This document shows positions 26,077-35,635 of a DNA stretch of 64,000 nt, in pieces. This DNA comes from Pseudomonas sp. Irchel 3A7 (GTDB lineage: Bacteria; Pseudomonadota; Gammaproteobacteria; Pseudomonadales; Pseudomonadaceae): positions 238,261-302,260 of the forward strand of contig NZ_FYED01000008.1 in assembly GCF_900187565.1 (NCBI RefSeq), given 5' to 3'. The position numbers were made by a program, and so were the translations under genes. Each line of letters opens with the position of its first letter. Position 1 is the stretch's first letter. Under the pieces are notes generated by a model. That model was not told the DNA's origin, ran no database searches, and saw only the letters and a list, made by a program, of their open reading frames with translations.

Positions 26077-28080
26077 ATGCGGTTTTCACCCTTTGTTGAG
26101 CGGATCTCGGGGCAAGGCGTTGCCGCCTGGGACATCCACAATGCCGCCTTTGAAGCACGGCGCGGTGGGGAAGATGTGATCATTCTCAGTGTCGGCGATC
26201 CGGACTTCCCCACGCCCGACTTCATCACCGATGCCGCCATCCAGGCCTTGCGCGAAGGCGACACTCACTACACGGAAATCGCCGGTCGCCCGACCTTGCG
26301 CGAAGCCCTCGCCACGCGTTACGGCAAGCTGTTCGACCGCGAGCTGCAAGCGGACAACGTGATCGCGGTGGCGGGTGCACAGAACGCGCTGTTCGTCACG
26401 TCGATGTGCCTGCTCAGCGCCGGCGACGAAGTGATTGCCCTGGATCCGATGTACGTGACTTACGAGGCGACGCTCAAGGCCTCCGGCGCGACACTGGTGC
26501 GGGTGCCGTGCTCGGCGGACGATGATTTCCGCCTCGATGCGGCGGTGCTGGCCAAAGCCATCACGCCGCGGACCCGGGCGATTTTTCTGTCCAACCCGAA
26601 CAACCCGACCGGGGTCATGCTCAACCGCGAAGAACTGCAAGCCATCGCTGATCTGGCCATCGCCCATGACCTGTGGGTGGTGGTCGACGAAGTTTATGAA
26701 AGCCTGGCGTTCGAGCGCGACCACCTGAGCATGGCGGCCTTGCCGGGCATGGCCGAGCGTTGCGTGGTGATCGCCAGCCTGTCGAAATCCCACGCCATGA
26801 CCGGTTGGCGAATCGGCTGGATCGTCGCCCATCCGTCCCTGATCGCCCATGCCGAAACCCTGGTGCTGAGCATGCTCTACGGCTTGCCGGGGTTCGCCAT
26901 GGAAGCCGCACTCAAGGCCGTGCAGGCCCACGACGAAGTCACCCACGGCATGCGCGACATCTACCGGCGGCGGCGCGATCTGCTGGTGGCGGGACTGTCG
27001 GAGTGTCCGGGCATCAGCGTGCTCAAGCCTGACGCCGGCATGTTCGTGCTGGTGGACGTACGCGCAACCGGCCTGAGTTCGCTGGAGTTCGCCTGGCGGC
27101 TGTTGCGCGAGGCGCGGGTGTCAGTGCTGGATGCCGCGGCGTTCGGCGAGCCGGCGCAGGGTTTCGTGCGGCTGTCGTTCACCCTCGGTGAAGAACGGCT
27201 GGCCGAGGCCTGCCAGCGAATCCGCGACTTCGTCCTGGTGCTCAAGGGCGAAGCACCACGGCCCGTGATCAGTCGCGTGACGTACTCGACAGGGGCCGAA
27301 CCGGTTGCCGCCCGGACCATGATCGAAGTCGAGCGCCTGCACAAACGCTTCGGCAATATTGAAGTGCTCAAGGGCGTGTCCCTGACGGCCCGCGAAGGCG
27401 AGGTGATCTCGCTGATCGGTGCCAGCGGTTCGGGCAAAAGCACCTTGTTGCGCTGCATCAACATGCTCGAAGTGCCGGACCAGGGGCGCATTCTGGTGGA
27501 CGGCGAAAGCATTCACCTGAACCACTCGCGCCCCGGTGCACCGCTGGTTTCCGATGCAAAGCAACTGGTGCGCATCCGTTCCAGCCTGGGCATGGTGTTC
27601 CAGAACTTCAACCTCTGGCCCCATCGCACGGTGCTGGAAAACCTCATCGAAGCGCCGACCCAGGTCCTTCGCGAAAGCAAGGCGGAGGCCACTGAACGGG
27701 CCGAAGCCTTGCTCGAGCGCGTGGGGCTGGCGGCCAAGCGCAACGAGTACCCGGCGTTTCTCTCCGGGGGACAGCAACAACGGGTGGCCATCGCCCGGGC
27801 CCTGGCCATGCGGCCCAAGGTCATGCTGTTCGATGAACCCACCTCGGCACTCGACCCGGAACTGGTCGGGGAAGTGCTGCGGGTGATCCGCTCTCTCGCC
27901 GAAGAAGGCCGGACCATGATCCTGGTGACCCATGAGATGGCTTTCGCACGCGATGTCTCTTCCAAAGTCGCCTTTTTGCATCAGGGGCTGATCGAGGAAA
28001 CCGGTTCGCCGGACGAAGTGTTCGTACACCCACGCAGCGAGCGTTGCCGGCAATTCGTCAACGCTCATCAGACTCGCTAA
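26077..28080 (+). CDS. Aminotransferase fused to amino-acid ABC transporter ATPase
   Basis: A 667-residue two-domain protein. Residues 1 to about 395 are a fold-type I aminotransferase much like AruH (opening [30 protein letters not shown] Lys237 in [12 protein letters not shown]). After a linker of about 20 residues, residues 415-667 are a complete HisP/GlnQ-type ATPase: Walker [11 protein letters not shown]-loop [14 protein letters not shown], signature LSGGQQQRV, Walker [13 protein letters not shown] and His switch THEM. The reading frame is open throughout and no ribosome site precedes the internal ATG at 27319. It starts a transport operon (binding protein, two permeases), so the enzyme that transaminates the imported amino acid may be tethered to the importer on the membrane. 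The start at 26077 is where homology begins. Confidence 0.88.
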   Translation: MRFSPFVERISGQGVAAWDIHNAAFEARRGGEDVIILSVGDPDFPTPDFITDAAIQALREGDTHYTEIAGRPTLREALATRYGKLFDRELQADNVIAVAGAQNALFVTSMCLLSAGDEVIALDPMYVTYEATLKASGATLVRVPCSADDDFRLDAAVLAKAITPRTRAIFLSNPNNPTGVMLNREELQAIADLAIAHDLWVVVDEVYESLAFERDHLSMAALPGMAERCVVIASLSKSHAMTGWRIGWIVAHPSLIAHAETLVLSMLYGLPGFAMEAALKAVQAHDEVTHGMRDIYRRRRDLLVAGLSECPGISVLKPDAGMFVLVDVRATGLSSLEFAWRLLREARVSVLDAAAFGEPAQGFVRLSFTLGEERLAEACQRIRDFVLVLKGEAPRPVISRVTYSTGAEPVAARTMIEVERLHKRFGNIEVLKGVSLTAREGEVISLIGASGSGKSTLLRCINMLEVPDQGRILVDGESIHLNHSRPGAPLVSDAKQLVRIRSSLGMVFQNFNLWPHRTVLENLIEAPTQVLRESKAEATERAEALLERVGLAAKRNEYPAFLSGGQQQRVAIARALAMRPKVMLFDEPTSALDPELVGEVLRVIRSLAEEGRTMILVTHEMAFARDVSSKVAFLHQGLIEETGSPDEVFVHPRSERCRQFVNAHQTR

Positions 28081-28104
28081 AAACAACAAAAGACGGGGAA
28101 AACC

Positions 28105-28893
28105 ATGGGAAATCGACGTTTGGCAAACTGGTTGACTGGCGCGGCCTGCGTAATGCTGGCCGGCATGAGCGCGGCCCAGGCGCAACCGATCAGGTTCGCG
28201 GTGGCCGCCGAACCCTATCCGCCGTACACCGAGAAGCAGGCCAACGGTGAGTGGAAGGGCTTTGAGGTCGACCTGATCCACAAGCTGTGCAGCGAAATGA
28301 AAGCCGAATGCGAGATCAAGGAAGTGGCGTGGGACGGGATCATTCCGTCGCTGCTGGCCAAGAAGATCGACGTGATTTTCTCCTCGATGTCGGTGACCGA
28401 AGAGCGGGAAAAACAGATTGCGTTCAGCAAGGCTTACTACGACTCGGTGGTGGCGATTGTCGGGCCCAAGGACGCGGTCGTGAAAAAATACCCGGACGAT
28501 CTCAAGGGCAAGACCATCGGCGTGCAGAACTCGACGGTGAGCGCCAGCTACCTGAAGACCTACTACGAAAAAATTGCCGACGTTAAGTATTACGACACCC
28601 AGGACTCGGTGAACGCCGACCTGATTGCCGGTCGCATCGACCTGATGATGGCCGACGGCACGGCCATGGCGGCCTTCGTCAAGACCCCGGATGCCAGCAA
28701 AAGCAATCTGGACTACCTCGGCGCCGTGCCCTACGACCCGATCTTCGGCAAGGGCGTGGGCGCCGGCCTGCGCAAGGACGACACCGAACTCAAGGCCAAG
28801 CTCGACAAGGCCATCCAGGAACTGCTGGCGAGCAAGGACTACGACGACCTGTCCCAGAGCTACTTCGGTACCAGCGTGAAGCCGACGTTCTGA
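28105..28893 (+). CDS. Polar amino-acid ABC transporter substrate-binding protein
   Basis: A 262-residue periplasmic binding protein of the lysine/arginine/ornithine/glutamine type (SBP_bac_3). It has a Sec signal (about residues 1-26, ending SAAQAQ) and the family motifs RFAVAAEPYPPYTEK, GFEVDLIHKLC, WDGIIPSLLAKKIDVIFSSM and KGKTIGVQNSTV. A GGGGAAAA ribosome site precedes the start. It belongs with the fused ATPase upstream and the two permeases downstream. Closest relatives of this sort bind basic amino acids or opines; the real ligand is not proven. Confidence 0.9.
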   Translation: MGNRRLANWLTGAACVMLAGMSAAQAQPIRFAVAAEPYPPYTEKQANGEWKGFEVDLIHKLCSEMKAECEIKEVAWDGIIPSLLAKKIDVIFSSMSVTEEREKQIAFSKAYYDSVVAIVGPKDAVVKKYPDDLKGKTIGVQNSTVSASYLKTYYEKIADVKYYDTQDSVNADLIAGRIDLMMADGTAMAAFVKTPDASKSNLDYLGAVPYDPIFGKGVGAGLRKDDTELKAKLDKAIQELLASKDYDDLSQSYFGTSVKPTF

Positions 28894-28916
28894 CCACCTG
28901 GGCGCCGAGTCCCCCT

Positions 28917-29007
28917 TGTGGGAGCGAGCCTGCTCGCGAATGCGGTGTGTCAGTCAACATCATCGCTGAATGACACACCGCATTCGCGAGCAGGCTCGCT
29001 CCTACAG
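28917..29007. repeat. REPIN, mixed arms
   Basis: One arm is of the TGTGGGAGCGAGCCTGCTCG type and the other, inverted, ends CTCGCTCCTACA, i.e. the TAGGAG sub-type. It lies inside the transport operon between binding protein and permeases, where it probably protects the highly expressed binding protein mRNA. Confidence 0.87.
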
Positions 29008-29038
29008 GGGATCGGTGGTGCTCTGACTGGAGACTGAA

Positions 29039-29752
29039 ATGCCAGCAATGTTCGATTTGATCGGTTTCAGCGAGCAAGGGTGGGGCGGGGCGCTGCTCAA
29101 GGGGCTCTGGATGACCCTGCAGATATCGGCGGGGGCCTTTGTGCTCGGGTTGGCCATCGGCCTGGTGGTGGCCTGCCTGAAGCTGGGTGCGCCAAAACCG
29201 ATTGCGGTGCTGGCCCGCGGCTACACCACCCTGTTCCGCGCGGTGCCGGAGTTGCTGCTGATCCTGCTGCTGTATTACGTCGGTTCCATGTTGCTCAACT
29301 CGCTGATGACCTCGCTCGGTCATGGCGCGGTGAATGTCAGCGGTCCGCTGGCGGCCATCGTGGTACTGGGGCTGGTGCAGGGCGCCTACGCCTCGGAAAT
29401 TTTCCGCGCGGCGATCCAGGCGATTCCTTTTGGCCAGATCGAAGCGGCGAAGGCCTTCGGTCTGCATGGCTTTGGTCTGTTCCGCCGCGTCACGCTGCCG
29501 ATCATGGCGCCCTACGCGATGGCAGGGATGGCCAACCTGTGGATCAACCTGATCAAGGACAGCGCGCTGATCAGCGTGGTCGGCACCAACGAGCTGCTGT
29601 ACACCGCCAAGCAAGGCGCGGGGTCGACGCGTCACTACCTGTTGTTCTACCTCACGGCCGCCGCCCTGTATTACGCGGTGACGCTGGTGTCCAACTACCT
29701 GTCGGGACGGTTGGAGCGACGCATTCGTCGCTGGATGCCTCTTGTTGACTAA
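29039..29752 (+). CDS. Polar amino-acid ABC transporter permease (HisQ-type)
   Basis: A 237-residue His/Glu/Gln-type permease. It has five or so hydrophobic helices, the early motif TLQISAGAFVLGLAIGL, the TTLFRAVPELLLILLLYY segment and the EAA loop IEAAKAFGLHGFGLFRRVTL. A GGAG site precedes the ATG. It pairs with the next permease, 18 bp downstream. Confidence 0.9.
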   Translation: MPAMFDLIGFSEQGWGGALLKGLWMTLQISAGAFVLGLAIGLVVACLKLGAPKPIAVLARGYTTLFRAVPELLLILLLYYVGSMLLNSLMTSLGHGAVNVSGPLAAIVVLGLVQGAYASEIFRAAIQAIPFGQIEAAKAFGLHGFGLFRRVTLPIMAPYAMAGMANLWINLIKDSALISVVGTNELLYTAKQGAGSTRHYLLFYLTAAALYYAVTLVSNYLSGRLERRIRRWMPLVD

Positions 29753-29770
29753 ACCGGCTGAGAGATTGAA

Positions 29771-30469
29771 ATGATTCCTGCGTGGACCATTGAATACGGG
29801 GCACTGTTGCTCCGAGGGCTGCAAACGACCATTACCATTCTGTTGGTCTCCAGCGTGTTCGGCTACGCGCTGGCCGTATTGGTGGCACTGGCGCGAATCT
29901 CGAAAAACAGGGCGATCGCCAAGCTCAGCCTGTTCTACACCAGCGTGACGCGCGGTACGCCGTTGCTGATCCAGATCTACATCTTCTACTACGGGATCGG
30001 CAGCCTGTTCGCGCAGTTTCCGCTGATCCGCAGCAGTTTTCTCTGGCCCTATCTGCGTGATGGTTATTGGTACATCGTCTTCGCCCTGGTGGTATCGATG
30101 GGCGCCTATGTCGGCGAAGTGATTCGCGGCGGCCTGCTGGCGGTGCCCAAAGGCGAAATGGAAGCGGCCTCGGCCTTTGGCATGACCCCGCGCCAGGCCC
30201 TGTGGCGGGTGCGTTTACCCAGGGCGCTGCGTTTGCTGTTGCCGACCCTGGCCGGGGAAACGGTGATGTTGCTTAAATCCACGGCACTGGCCTCGACCAT
30301 CGCGGTGATCGACTTGCTGGGCGCGGCCAACGTTGTCCGCGCCCAAACGCTGCAAGTCTATGAACCGTTGCTGCTGGTGGCCGGTGTCTACGTTTGCCTG
30401 ACGTTCTTGATTGAGGGCCTGTTTGCCTTTGCCGAGCGGCGCGGAACGCCGGTACGCAGGTCCGCATGA
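29771..30469 (+). CDS. Polar amino-acid ABC transporter permease (HisM-type)
   Basis: A 232-residue His/Glu/Gln-type permease, the partner of the gene before it. It shows GLQTTITILLVSSVFGY, the motif TRGTPLLIQIYIFYYG and the EAA loop MEAASAFGMTPRQALWRVRL. Its stop overlaps the start of the following DMT transporter gene, so the operon continues. Confidence 0.9.
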   Translation: MIPAWTIEYGALLLRGLQTTITILLVSSVFGYALAVLVALARISKNRAIAKLSLFYTSVTRGTPLLIQIYIFYYGIGSLFAQFPLIRSSFLWPYLRDGYWYIVFALVVSMGAYVGEVIRGGLLAVPKGEMEAASAFGMTPRQALWRVRLPRALRLLLPTLAGETVMLLKSTALASTIAVIDLLGAANVVRAQTLQVYEPLLLVAGVYVCLTFLIEGLFAFAERRGTPVRRSA

Positions 30470-31461
30470 TGAACACGCCCGTGGTCGACCGTTCGTTGCA
30501 AGGCATTGGCCTGTGTACGCTGGGCTATGCCTTCCTGTCCTTGCAGGACGCCGGCATCAAGTGGCTGGTGGCCGATTATTCGGTGGTCACCATCCTGTTC
30601 TGGCGCGCCCTCGTGGTGGCGGTTGCCTGTCTGCTGGTGGGGCGCCTGCAACTGGTGCAGCGCGCCTGGCGCTCGTCCAGTCGGCGTTTGCTGGTGGTGC
30701 GCGGCTTGCTGTCGATTGCGGCCTGGCTGCTGTATTACACGGCAGCGCGGGACCTGACCCTGGCGGAGATGACCACCCTGTATTTCTCGGCGCCGATCAT
30801 GGTCACGGTATTGGCAACGGCCATTCTCAAGGAGCGCGTCACGGGTTGGCAGTGGTTTGCCCTGATCATCGGTTTCATCGGGGTGGTGATAGCTTGTCGC
30901 CCCAACAACATGACCGAGCCGTTGCCGATCGTCCTGACGCTGCTGGCGGCGATGTGCTGGGCGTTCACGTATATTCAGTTGCGCCAGGTCGATGACCAGA
31001 CGTCGGTGCTGGAACAGATGCTGATCACCAATGTGGTGTTCGTCATCTGCATGGCCGTGGCGTTACCCTGGACCCATACCCCGACACCGACGCCCGCCTG
31101 GTTGGGCATGCTCGGCGCGGGGCTGATGGGTGGGATCGGGCAGTTTCTGCTGTTCGCCAGTTTCCAGCGCGCCACCGCGACCGTGCTGGCGCCGTTCGAG
31201 TACACCGGACTGATCTGGGCGTTCCTGCTGTCGAGCCTGATCTGGGGCACGTTGATGGATGTGTCGCTGATGATCGGCGCCGGTCTGATTGCGGTCAGTG
31301 GCACCCTGGCGATGATCTTCGGCCGCCACCCGTCACAGGACGTCGTCGGTGCCGAATGCTCCGTGTCGCAGTCCCTGTATCCGGCAGCGGCCGATGGCCA
31401 GGGGGAAAGTCTCGAGGCTCAGGCACCGCTCGATCCAGAGGCCGTCGAGCATCGCCGTTAG
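30466..31461 (+). CDS. EamA-family (DMT) transporter
   Basis: A 331-residue drug/metabolite transporter superfamily protein with ten predicted helices in two EamA repeats (roughly residues 10-140 and 150-285; the second carries AGLMGGIGQFLLFASFQRA). A hydrophilic tail of about 40 residues follows. Start at 30466 overlaps the permease stop by 4 bp. In this operon it may export a product or surplus amino acid. Function is not known beyond the family. Confidence 0.85.
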   Translation: MMNTPVVDRSLQGIGLCTLGYAFLSLQDAGIKWLVADYSVVTILFWRALVVAVACLLVGRLQLVQRAWRSSSRRLLVVRGLLSIAAWLLYYTAARDLTLAEMTTLYFSAPIMVTVLATAILKERVTGWQWFALIIGFIGVVIACRPNNMTEPLPIVLTLLAAMCWAFTYIQLRQVDDQTSVLEQMLITNVVFVICMAVALPWTHTPTPTPAWLGMLGAGLMGGIGQFLLFASFQRATATVLAPFEYTGLIWAFLLSSLIWGTLMDVSLMIGAGLIAVSGTLAMIFGRHPSQDVVGAECSVSQSLYPAAADGQGESLEAQAPLDPEAVEHRR

Positions 31462-31488
31462 GCCACAGTCATGAGGGGAGGGCAGCGC

Positions 31489-32505
31489 ATGGTGCGGGAT
31501 GTTTCGTTCAACGTTCTCAACAATAACGGTGGCGCGGTGCAGGTCGGTGCGTGGCGTTTCGAGGGCGATGGTCACGGGCCGAACGTGCACTTGCAGGCCG
31601 GGGTGCATGCCGATGAAATCGCCGGGATGCTGGTGCTGCACCTGTTGATTCAACGCCTTCATGGCGCCGAGTCCGAGGGCAGGCTCAAGGGCAATGTGAC
31701 CGTGGTGCCCCAGGCCAATCCGCTGGGCATCGGACAGTTTCGCCAGGGACGGATTCTCGGCCGATACCATGATGCGACCGGGCATAACTTCAATCGTGGA
31801 TTCGACCAGTCGGCGGCAATGGAACGACCATCAACCGTCGTCCAGCACTGGCAACAGAAACTGGTGCAACTGGCGGCGCCGGCGGATGTGATGCTCGACT
31901 TGCACACCGATGACGAAGCGTTGCCCTACCTTTACGTGCACCGCAGTTTCTGGCCCCGAGGTCGTGAACTGGCGGCGGCGCTGAAAATGGAGGTGGCGAT
32001 CATCTGGGATGACGGCGGTGATGGCTCCTTCGAAGAAACCATCATTGCGCCCTGGCTGCGTGACGGCAGCACCGGGCAACGCATGGCCGCGACCCTGGAG
32101 TTACGCGGGCAGGGCGACGTCAACGACCACTTCGCCAGGCAGGACGCCGAGGGTCTTTATGCGTGGTTGTGCGGGTATGGGGTGATCGACGACGCGGTAT
32201 CGCCCAACGAGTGGCCTGTGGAGGCCGTGGAAATGGGGCATATGGAAACCATCCTTGCACCGCAGCCTGGCGTGTTGATCTTTGAAATGGCGCTGGGCGA
32301 TGTCGTCGAAGAAGGCCAGCGCTTCGCACGAATCCTGCGCCGCCCGGGCGATCCATCCTCCGAAGTGGTGCTGTATGCCGAACAGACCGGGCGACTGGTG
32401 ACGCGCTACCGCGATCGTTTGATCTCCCAGGGCATGGGTGTGGCGAAGTTCACGGGCAGCCGGATGTCGCGCAACTGGGGCGGTGGATTGCTGGACCCGA
32501 ACTAG
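31489..32505 (+). CDS. AstE/aspartoacylase-family zinc amidohydrolase
   Basis: A 338-residue member of the succinylglutamate desuccinylase/aspartoacylase family. I choose the ATG at 31489, preceded by GGGGAGGG; an ATG at 31471 lacks a ribosome site. Zn ligands appear in GVHADEIAG (His40, Glu43) and a further His in LDLHTDDEAL; the C-terminal domain carries LEFEMA-like strands (VLIFEMALGD). Family members remove N-acyl groups from amino acids. After a transporter for polar amino acids, it may deacylate an imported N-acyl amino acid before transamination by the fused enzyme. The acyl group is unknown. Confidence 0.85.
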   Translation: MVRDVSFNVLNNNGGAVQVGAWRFEGDGHGPNVHLQAGVHADEIAGMLVLHLLIQRLHGAESEGRLKGNVTVVPQANPLGIGQFRQGRILGRYHDATGHNFNRGFDQSAAMERPSTVVQHWQQKLVQLAAPADVMLDLHTDDEALPYLYVHRSFWPRGRELAAALKMEVAIIWDDGGDGSFEETIIAPWLRDGSTGQRMAATLELRGQGDVNDHFARQDAEGLYAWLCGYGVIDDAVSPNEWPVEAVEMGHMETILAPQPGVLIFEMALGDVVEEGQRFARILRRPGDPSSEVVLYAEQTGRLVTRYRDRLISQGMGVAKFTGSRMSRNWGGGLLDPN

Positions 32506-32529
32506 TTGCGGCGGGTCACGTGGAAAACC

Positions 32530-32629
32530 TGTAGGAGCGAGCTTGCTCGCGAAAAACGTCCTGACACCGCAATCATTCAGACATGACGCGTTATCGTTGA
32601 CGTCCATCGCGAGCAAGCTGTTCCTACAG
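32530..32629. repeat. REPIN, TAGGAGCGAGC type
   Basis: Arms TGTAGGAGCGAGCTTGCTCG and inverted CGAGCAAGCTGTTCCTACA (two changes). It is the last REP in the window; none occurs in the following 31 kb. Confidence 0.85.
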
Positions 32630-32684
32630 GTTTCTGATCACCCGTGCAGAGAAGTCCATGAAGGCGTCCGGGGTGATCCTCCTC

Positions 32685-32708
32685 GCGTAAAATTTTTACG
32701 CTTTTTTT
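32685..32708 (+). terminator. Rho-independent terminator before kup
   Basis: GCGTAAA and TTTACGC form a 7-bp stem with a 3-nt loop directly followed by seven T residues. It should end the amino-acid transport operon, about 180 bp after its last gene, and insulate kup. Confidence 0.7.
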
Positions 32709-32901
32709 ACGGTAGTCACTTTCGTCCGAAACGATACTGGCCGCGTTTTCCAACGTCCATGCGTATCGCCCTTTACCTCCTGGCTTTCTGAACACGCAGA
32801 AAAGTTTAAGTAAGGTTCAACGGAATGTGTCAAACGGCGTCGAGACCCTTCTCGCTCAAGGATCGCATGCACCATTGCCCTTCAATTCAGAGAAGCTACC
32901 T

Positions 32902-34803
32902 GTGAGCGAAAGCACGACCGCTGTCCATGACCACTCGCAAGTCAAAACGTCTGCCGCAGGTTTGCTTGTTGCTGCTGTCGGAGTGGTCTACGGCGATATT
33001 GGCACCAGTCCCTTGTACACCCTCAAAGAAGTCTTCGGAGGGCATTACGGCGTTCAGGCCAACCATGACGGCGTGCTGGGTATTCTGTCGTTGATCTTCT
33101 GGTCGCTGATCTGGGTCGTTTCGATCAAGTACGTCCTGTTTGTCCTTCGCGCCGATAATCAGGGCGAAGGCGGAATCATGGCGTTGACGGCATTGGCCCG
33201 CCGGGCGGCCAGCCCTTATCCGTTCATGAGCAAGGTGCTGGTTCTGCTCGGTCTTTTCGGCGCGGCGCTTTTCTACGGCGACAGCATGATCACGCCAGCC
33301 ATCTCGGTGTTGTCCGCTGTCGAAGGTTTGCAACTTGCCTTTGACGGGATCGAGCATTGGGTCGTACCGCTGTCAGTGATCGTGCTGGTGGCACTGTTTC
33401 TGATTCAGAAACATGGCACGGCCCGTATTGGTATCTTGTTCGGCCCGGTGATGGTGCTGTGGTTTGTCGTGTTGGGTGTACTCGGGATCTACGGGATTTT
33501 GCAACATCCGCAGGTACTGGAGGCGCTGAATCCTGCATGGGCGGTGCAGTTCTTCGTGGTTCATCCGGGCATTGGCGTGGCCATCCTGGGTGCCGTCGTA
33601 TTGTCATTGACCGGTGCTGAAGCGCTTTATGCCGACATGGGCCATTTTGGCCGCAAGCCTATCGCTCGTGCGTGGTTCATCCTGGTGTTGCCCGGCCTGG
33701 TGCTCAACTACTTTGGACAGGGCGCCTTGATGCTGGGAAACCCCGAGACTGTGCGCAATCCGTTCTATTTGCTGGCACCTGAGTGGGCGCTGTTGCCGAT
33801 GGTCGCGCTCTCCACGCTGGCCACCATCATCGCTTCGCAAGCCGTGATCTCCGGTGCTTTTTCCCTGACCCGCCAGGCCATTCAGCTGGGTTACGTCCCG
33901 CGCATGTTTATCCAGCACACCTCAAGCCATGAACAGGGACAAATCTACATCGGCACGGTTAACTGGGCATTGATGGTCGGAGTGGTCCTGCTGGTGATCG
34001 GTTTCGAGTCATCCAGTGCCTTGGCCGCCGCTTATGGGGTCGCCGTGACGGGGACCATGTTGATCACCACCGTCCTGTCTTCGGCCGTTGTCCTGCTCCT
34101 TTGGAAAACGCCGCGCTGGTTGGCCATACCGATGCTGCTCGGATTTTTGCTGGTCGACAGCCTGTATTTTGCGGCCAATGCGCCGAAGATTTTTCAAGGC
34201 GGTGCGTTCCCGGTGATTGCCGGCATTGGCCTGTTCATTTTGATGACGACCTGGAAGCGGGGCAGGAAGATGATTGTTGAGCGGCTGGATGAAACCACGC
34301 TTCCTTTACCACTGTTCATCGCCAGCATCCGCACGCAGCCTCCCCATCGCGTACAAGGCACGGCGGTATTTCTTACGGCCAGGGCCGATGCCGTTCCTCA
34401 CGCACTGCTGCACAACCTGCTGCATAACCAGGTGCTGCACGAGCAAGTGGTGCTGTTGACCGTGGTATCCGAAGACAGCCCGCGTGTGGCTGCCCACCAG
34501 CGGTTCGAAGTTGAATCCTACGGTGAAGGCTTCTTCCGGGTCAGTCTGCACTTTGGCTTTATCGAGGAGCCGGATGTCCCGCTGGCCTTGAGTCTGTGTC
34601 ATTTGGCCGAGCTGGATTTCAGCCCGATGCGCACAACGTATTTCCTCAGCCGCGAGACCGTCATCCCGACCAAACGCATCGGTATGGCTCGTTGGCGAGA
34701 GGGGCTGTTCGCCTTTTTACTCAAGAACGCCAACAGCAATCTGAAGTACTTCAATTTGCCACTCAACAGGGTGATAGAGCTCGGCACACAGGTTGAGATG
34801 TAG
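32902..34803 (+). CDS. kup: Low-affinity potassium transporter Kup
   Basis: A Kup-family K+:H+ symporter of 633 residues from the GTG at 32902, the usual length; an in-frame GTG at 32827 would add 25 residues. The core begins with the family signature [20 protein letters not shown], has twelve hydrophobic helices including [18 protein letters not shown], and a soluble C-terminal domain from about residue 435. It brings K+ across the inner membrane. It ends 3 bp before the convergent methyltransferase gene, with no room for a terminator between them. Confidence 0.93.
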   Translation: MSESTTAVHDHSQVKTSAAGLLVAAVGVVYGDIGTSPLYTLKEVFGGHYGVQANHDGVLGILSLIFWSLIWVVSIKYVLFVLRADNQGEGGIMALTALARRAASPYPFMSKVLVLLGLFGAALFYGDSMITPAISVLSAVEGLQLAFDGIEHWVVPLSVIVLVALFLIQKHGTARIGILFGPVMVLWFVVLGVLGIYGILQHPQVLEALNPAWAVQFFVVHPGIGVAILGAVVLSLTGAEALYADMGHFGRKPIARAWFILVLPGLVLNYFGQGALMLGNPETVRNPFYLLAPEWALLPMVALSTLATIIASQAVISGAFSLTRQAIQLGYVPRMFIQHTSSHEQGQIYIGTVNWALMVGVVLLVIGFESSSALAAAYGVAVTGTMLITTVLSSAVVLLLWKTPRWLAIPMLLGFLLVDSLYFAANAPKIFQGGAFPVIAGIGLFILMTTWKRGRKMIVERLDETTLPLPLFIASIRTQPPHRVQGTAVFLTARADAVPHALLHNLLHNQVLHEQVVLLTVVSEDSPRVAAHQRFEVESYGEGFFRVSLHFGFIEEPDVPLALSLCHLAELDFSPMRTTYFLSRETVIPTKRIGMARWREGLFAFLLKNANSNLKYFNLPLNRVIELGTQVEM

Positions 34804-34806
34804 CGT

Positions 34807-35478
34807 TTAGCGACGCTGCTCGGCCACCAACAGCAAGGACTGCGGCACAGGGCTTTGCGGGTGCTGCGGTTCTTGCATACCGACCAGTTGAAAACCGGCC
34901 ATGTCCAGCGCATTCAGCCAGCTGGACAGGGTACGGAAATACCACGGCATGGGCTGCCACTGGCCCTTGAATCCGCAAAACGTCTCTTCCCGCCACCCAT
35001 CCTGATAGTCGCCGGCCGCCACCGCCCAAGGATGCAGCGTCTGGATGACCAGCGCTCCGCCCGGGGCGAGCAGGGCGTTCATGGCCGCGAGCAGGGGGAT
35101 GATGTCCTGGTGCAGCAGGGCGAAGTTGGCGCAGATCAGGTCGTAGTCGCTACCGACGTCGACCTTCGCCTCCACCAACTCGTCGTAGTTCGCCAAATGC
35201 ACCGGTGCAGAGCCGGCCCTGCGCGCCGCCTCGACCAGCGTCGCGCTGCCATCCACCCCGAACGCCTCGATGCTTCGTTCAGTCAGTGCGCGCAGCAACC
35301 AGCCTTCGCCGCAACCCAGATCCAGCACACGCCCGGGCTGACGGCCCAGCACCGCCAGCAGGATTGCCTGGTCGGTGACCTTCAGGCGGCTGTCGATGGC
35401 GCCGCTGCGGATCGCTTCGATCCAGGCTTCGGCGTTCTGGTGCCAGCTTTGGAGGAGGGTGGACTCGGGGGAGGGCAT
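34807..35478 (-). CDS. Class I SAM-dependent methyltransferase
   Basis: A 223-residue methyltransferase, starting at 35478; longer frames to 35550 add residues without homology. SAM-binding motif I is RVLDLGCGEGWLLRAL, with the acidic motif II residue in GVDGSATLV and motif IV around YDLICANFALL. The substrate cannot be told from the sequence. It is convergent with kup and is transcribed away from the RND operon. Confidence 0.85.
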   Translation of the reverse strand: MPSPESTLLQSWHQNAEAWIEAIRSGAIDSRLKVTDQAILLAVLGRQPGRVLDLGCGEGWLLRALTERSIEAFGVDGSATLVEAARRAGSAPVHLANYDELVEAKVDVGSDYDLICANFALLHQDIIPLLAAMNALLAPGGALVIQTLHPWAVAAGDYQDGWREETFCGFKGQWQPMPWYFRTLSSWLNALDMAGFQLVGMQEPQHPQSPVPQSLLLVAEQRR

Positions 35479-35635
35479 GGCGTTTTCGCACCTTGAAAGC
35501 ACCGGTGTAGAGATTTTAGGGGGAATTGGATGTTTTGAGCAGCCATCCAAGAATCTATCGTGCGTGAACCCAAGTGCTGACGGATGACGCTATCACTGCT
35601 CAGTCGTTGCCTTCAACTTCCACGCGAGATCTCAC

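Noticed and set aside
3640..32629. CRISPR array from the repeated palindromes
   Set aside because: The repeats are dispersed paired REP sequences between genes, not regularly spaced, and no cas genes are present.
32640..32826. Riboswitch upstream of kup
   Set aside because: The only clear structure is a simple terminator hairpin with a T tract; no aptamer-like conserved core is visible.
32827..32901. Earlier GTG start for Kup
   Set aside because: Adds 25 residues beyond the usual Kup length; kept only as an alternative.
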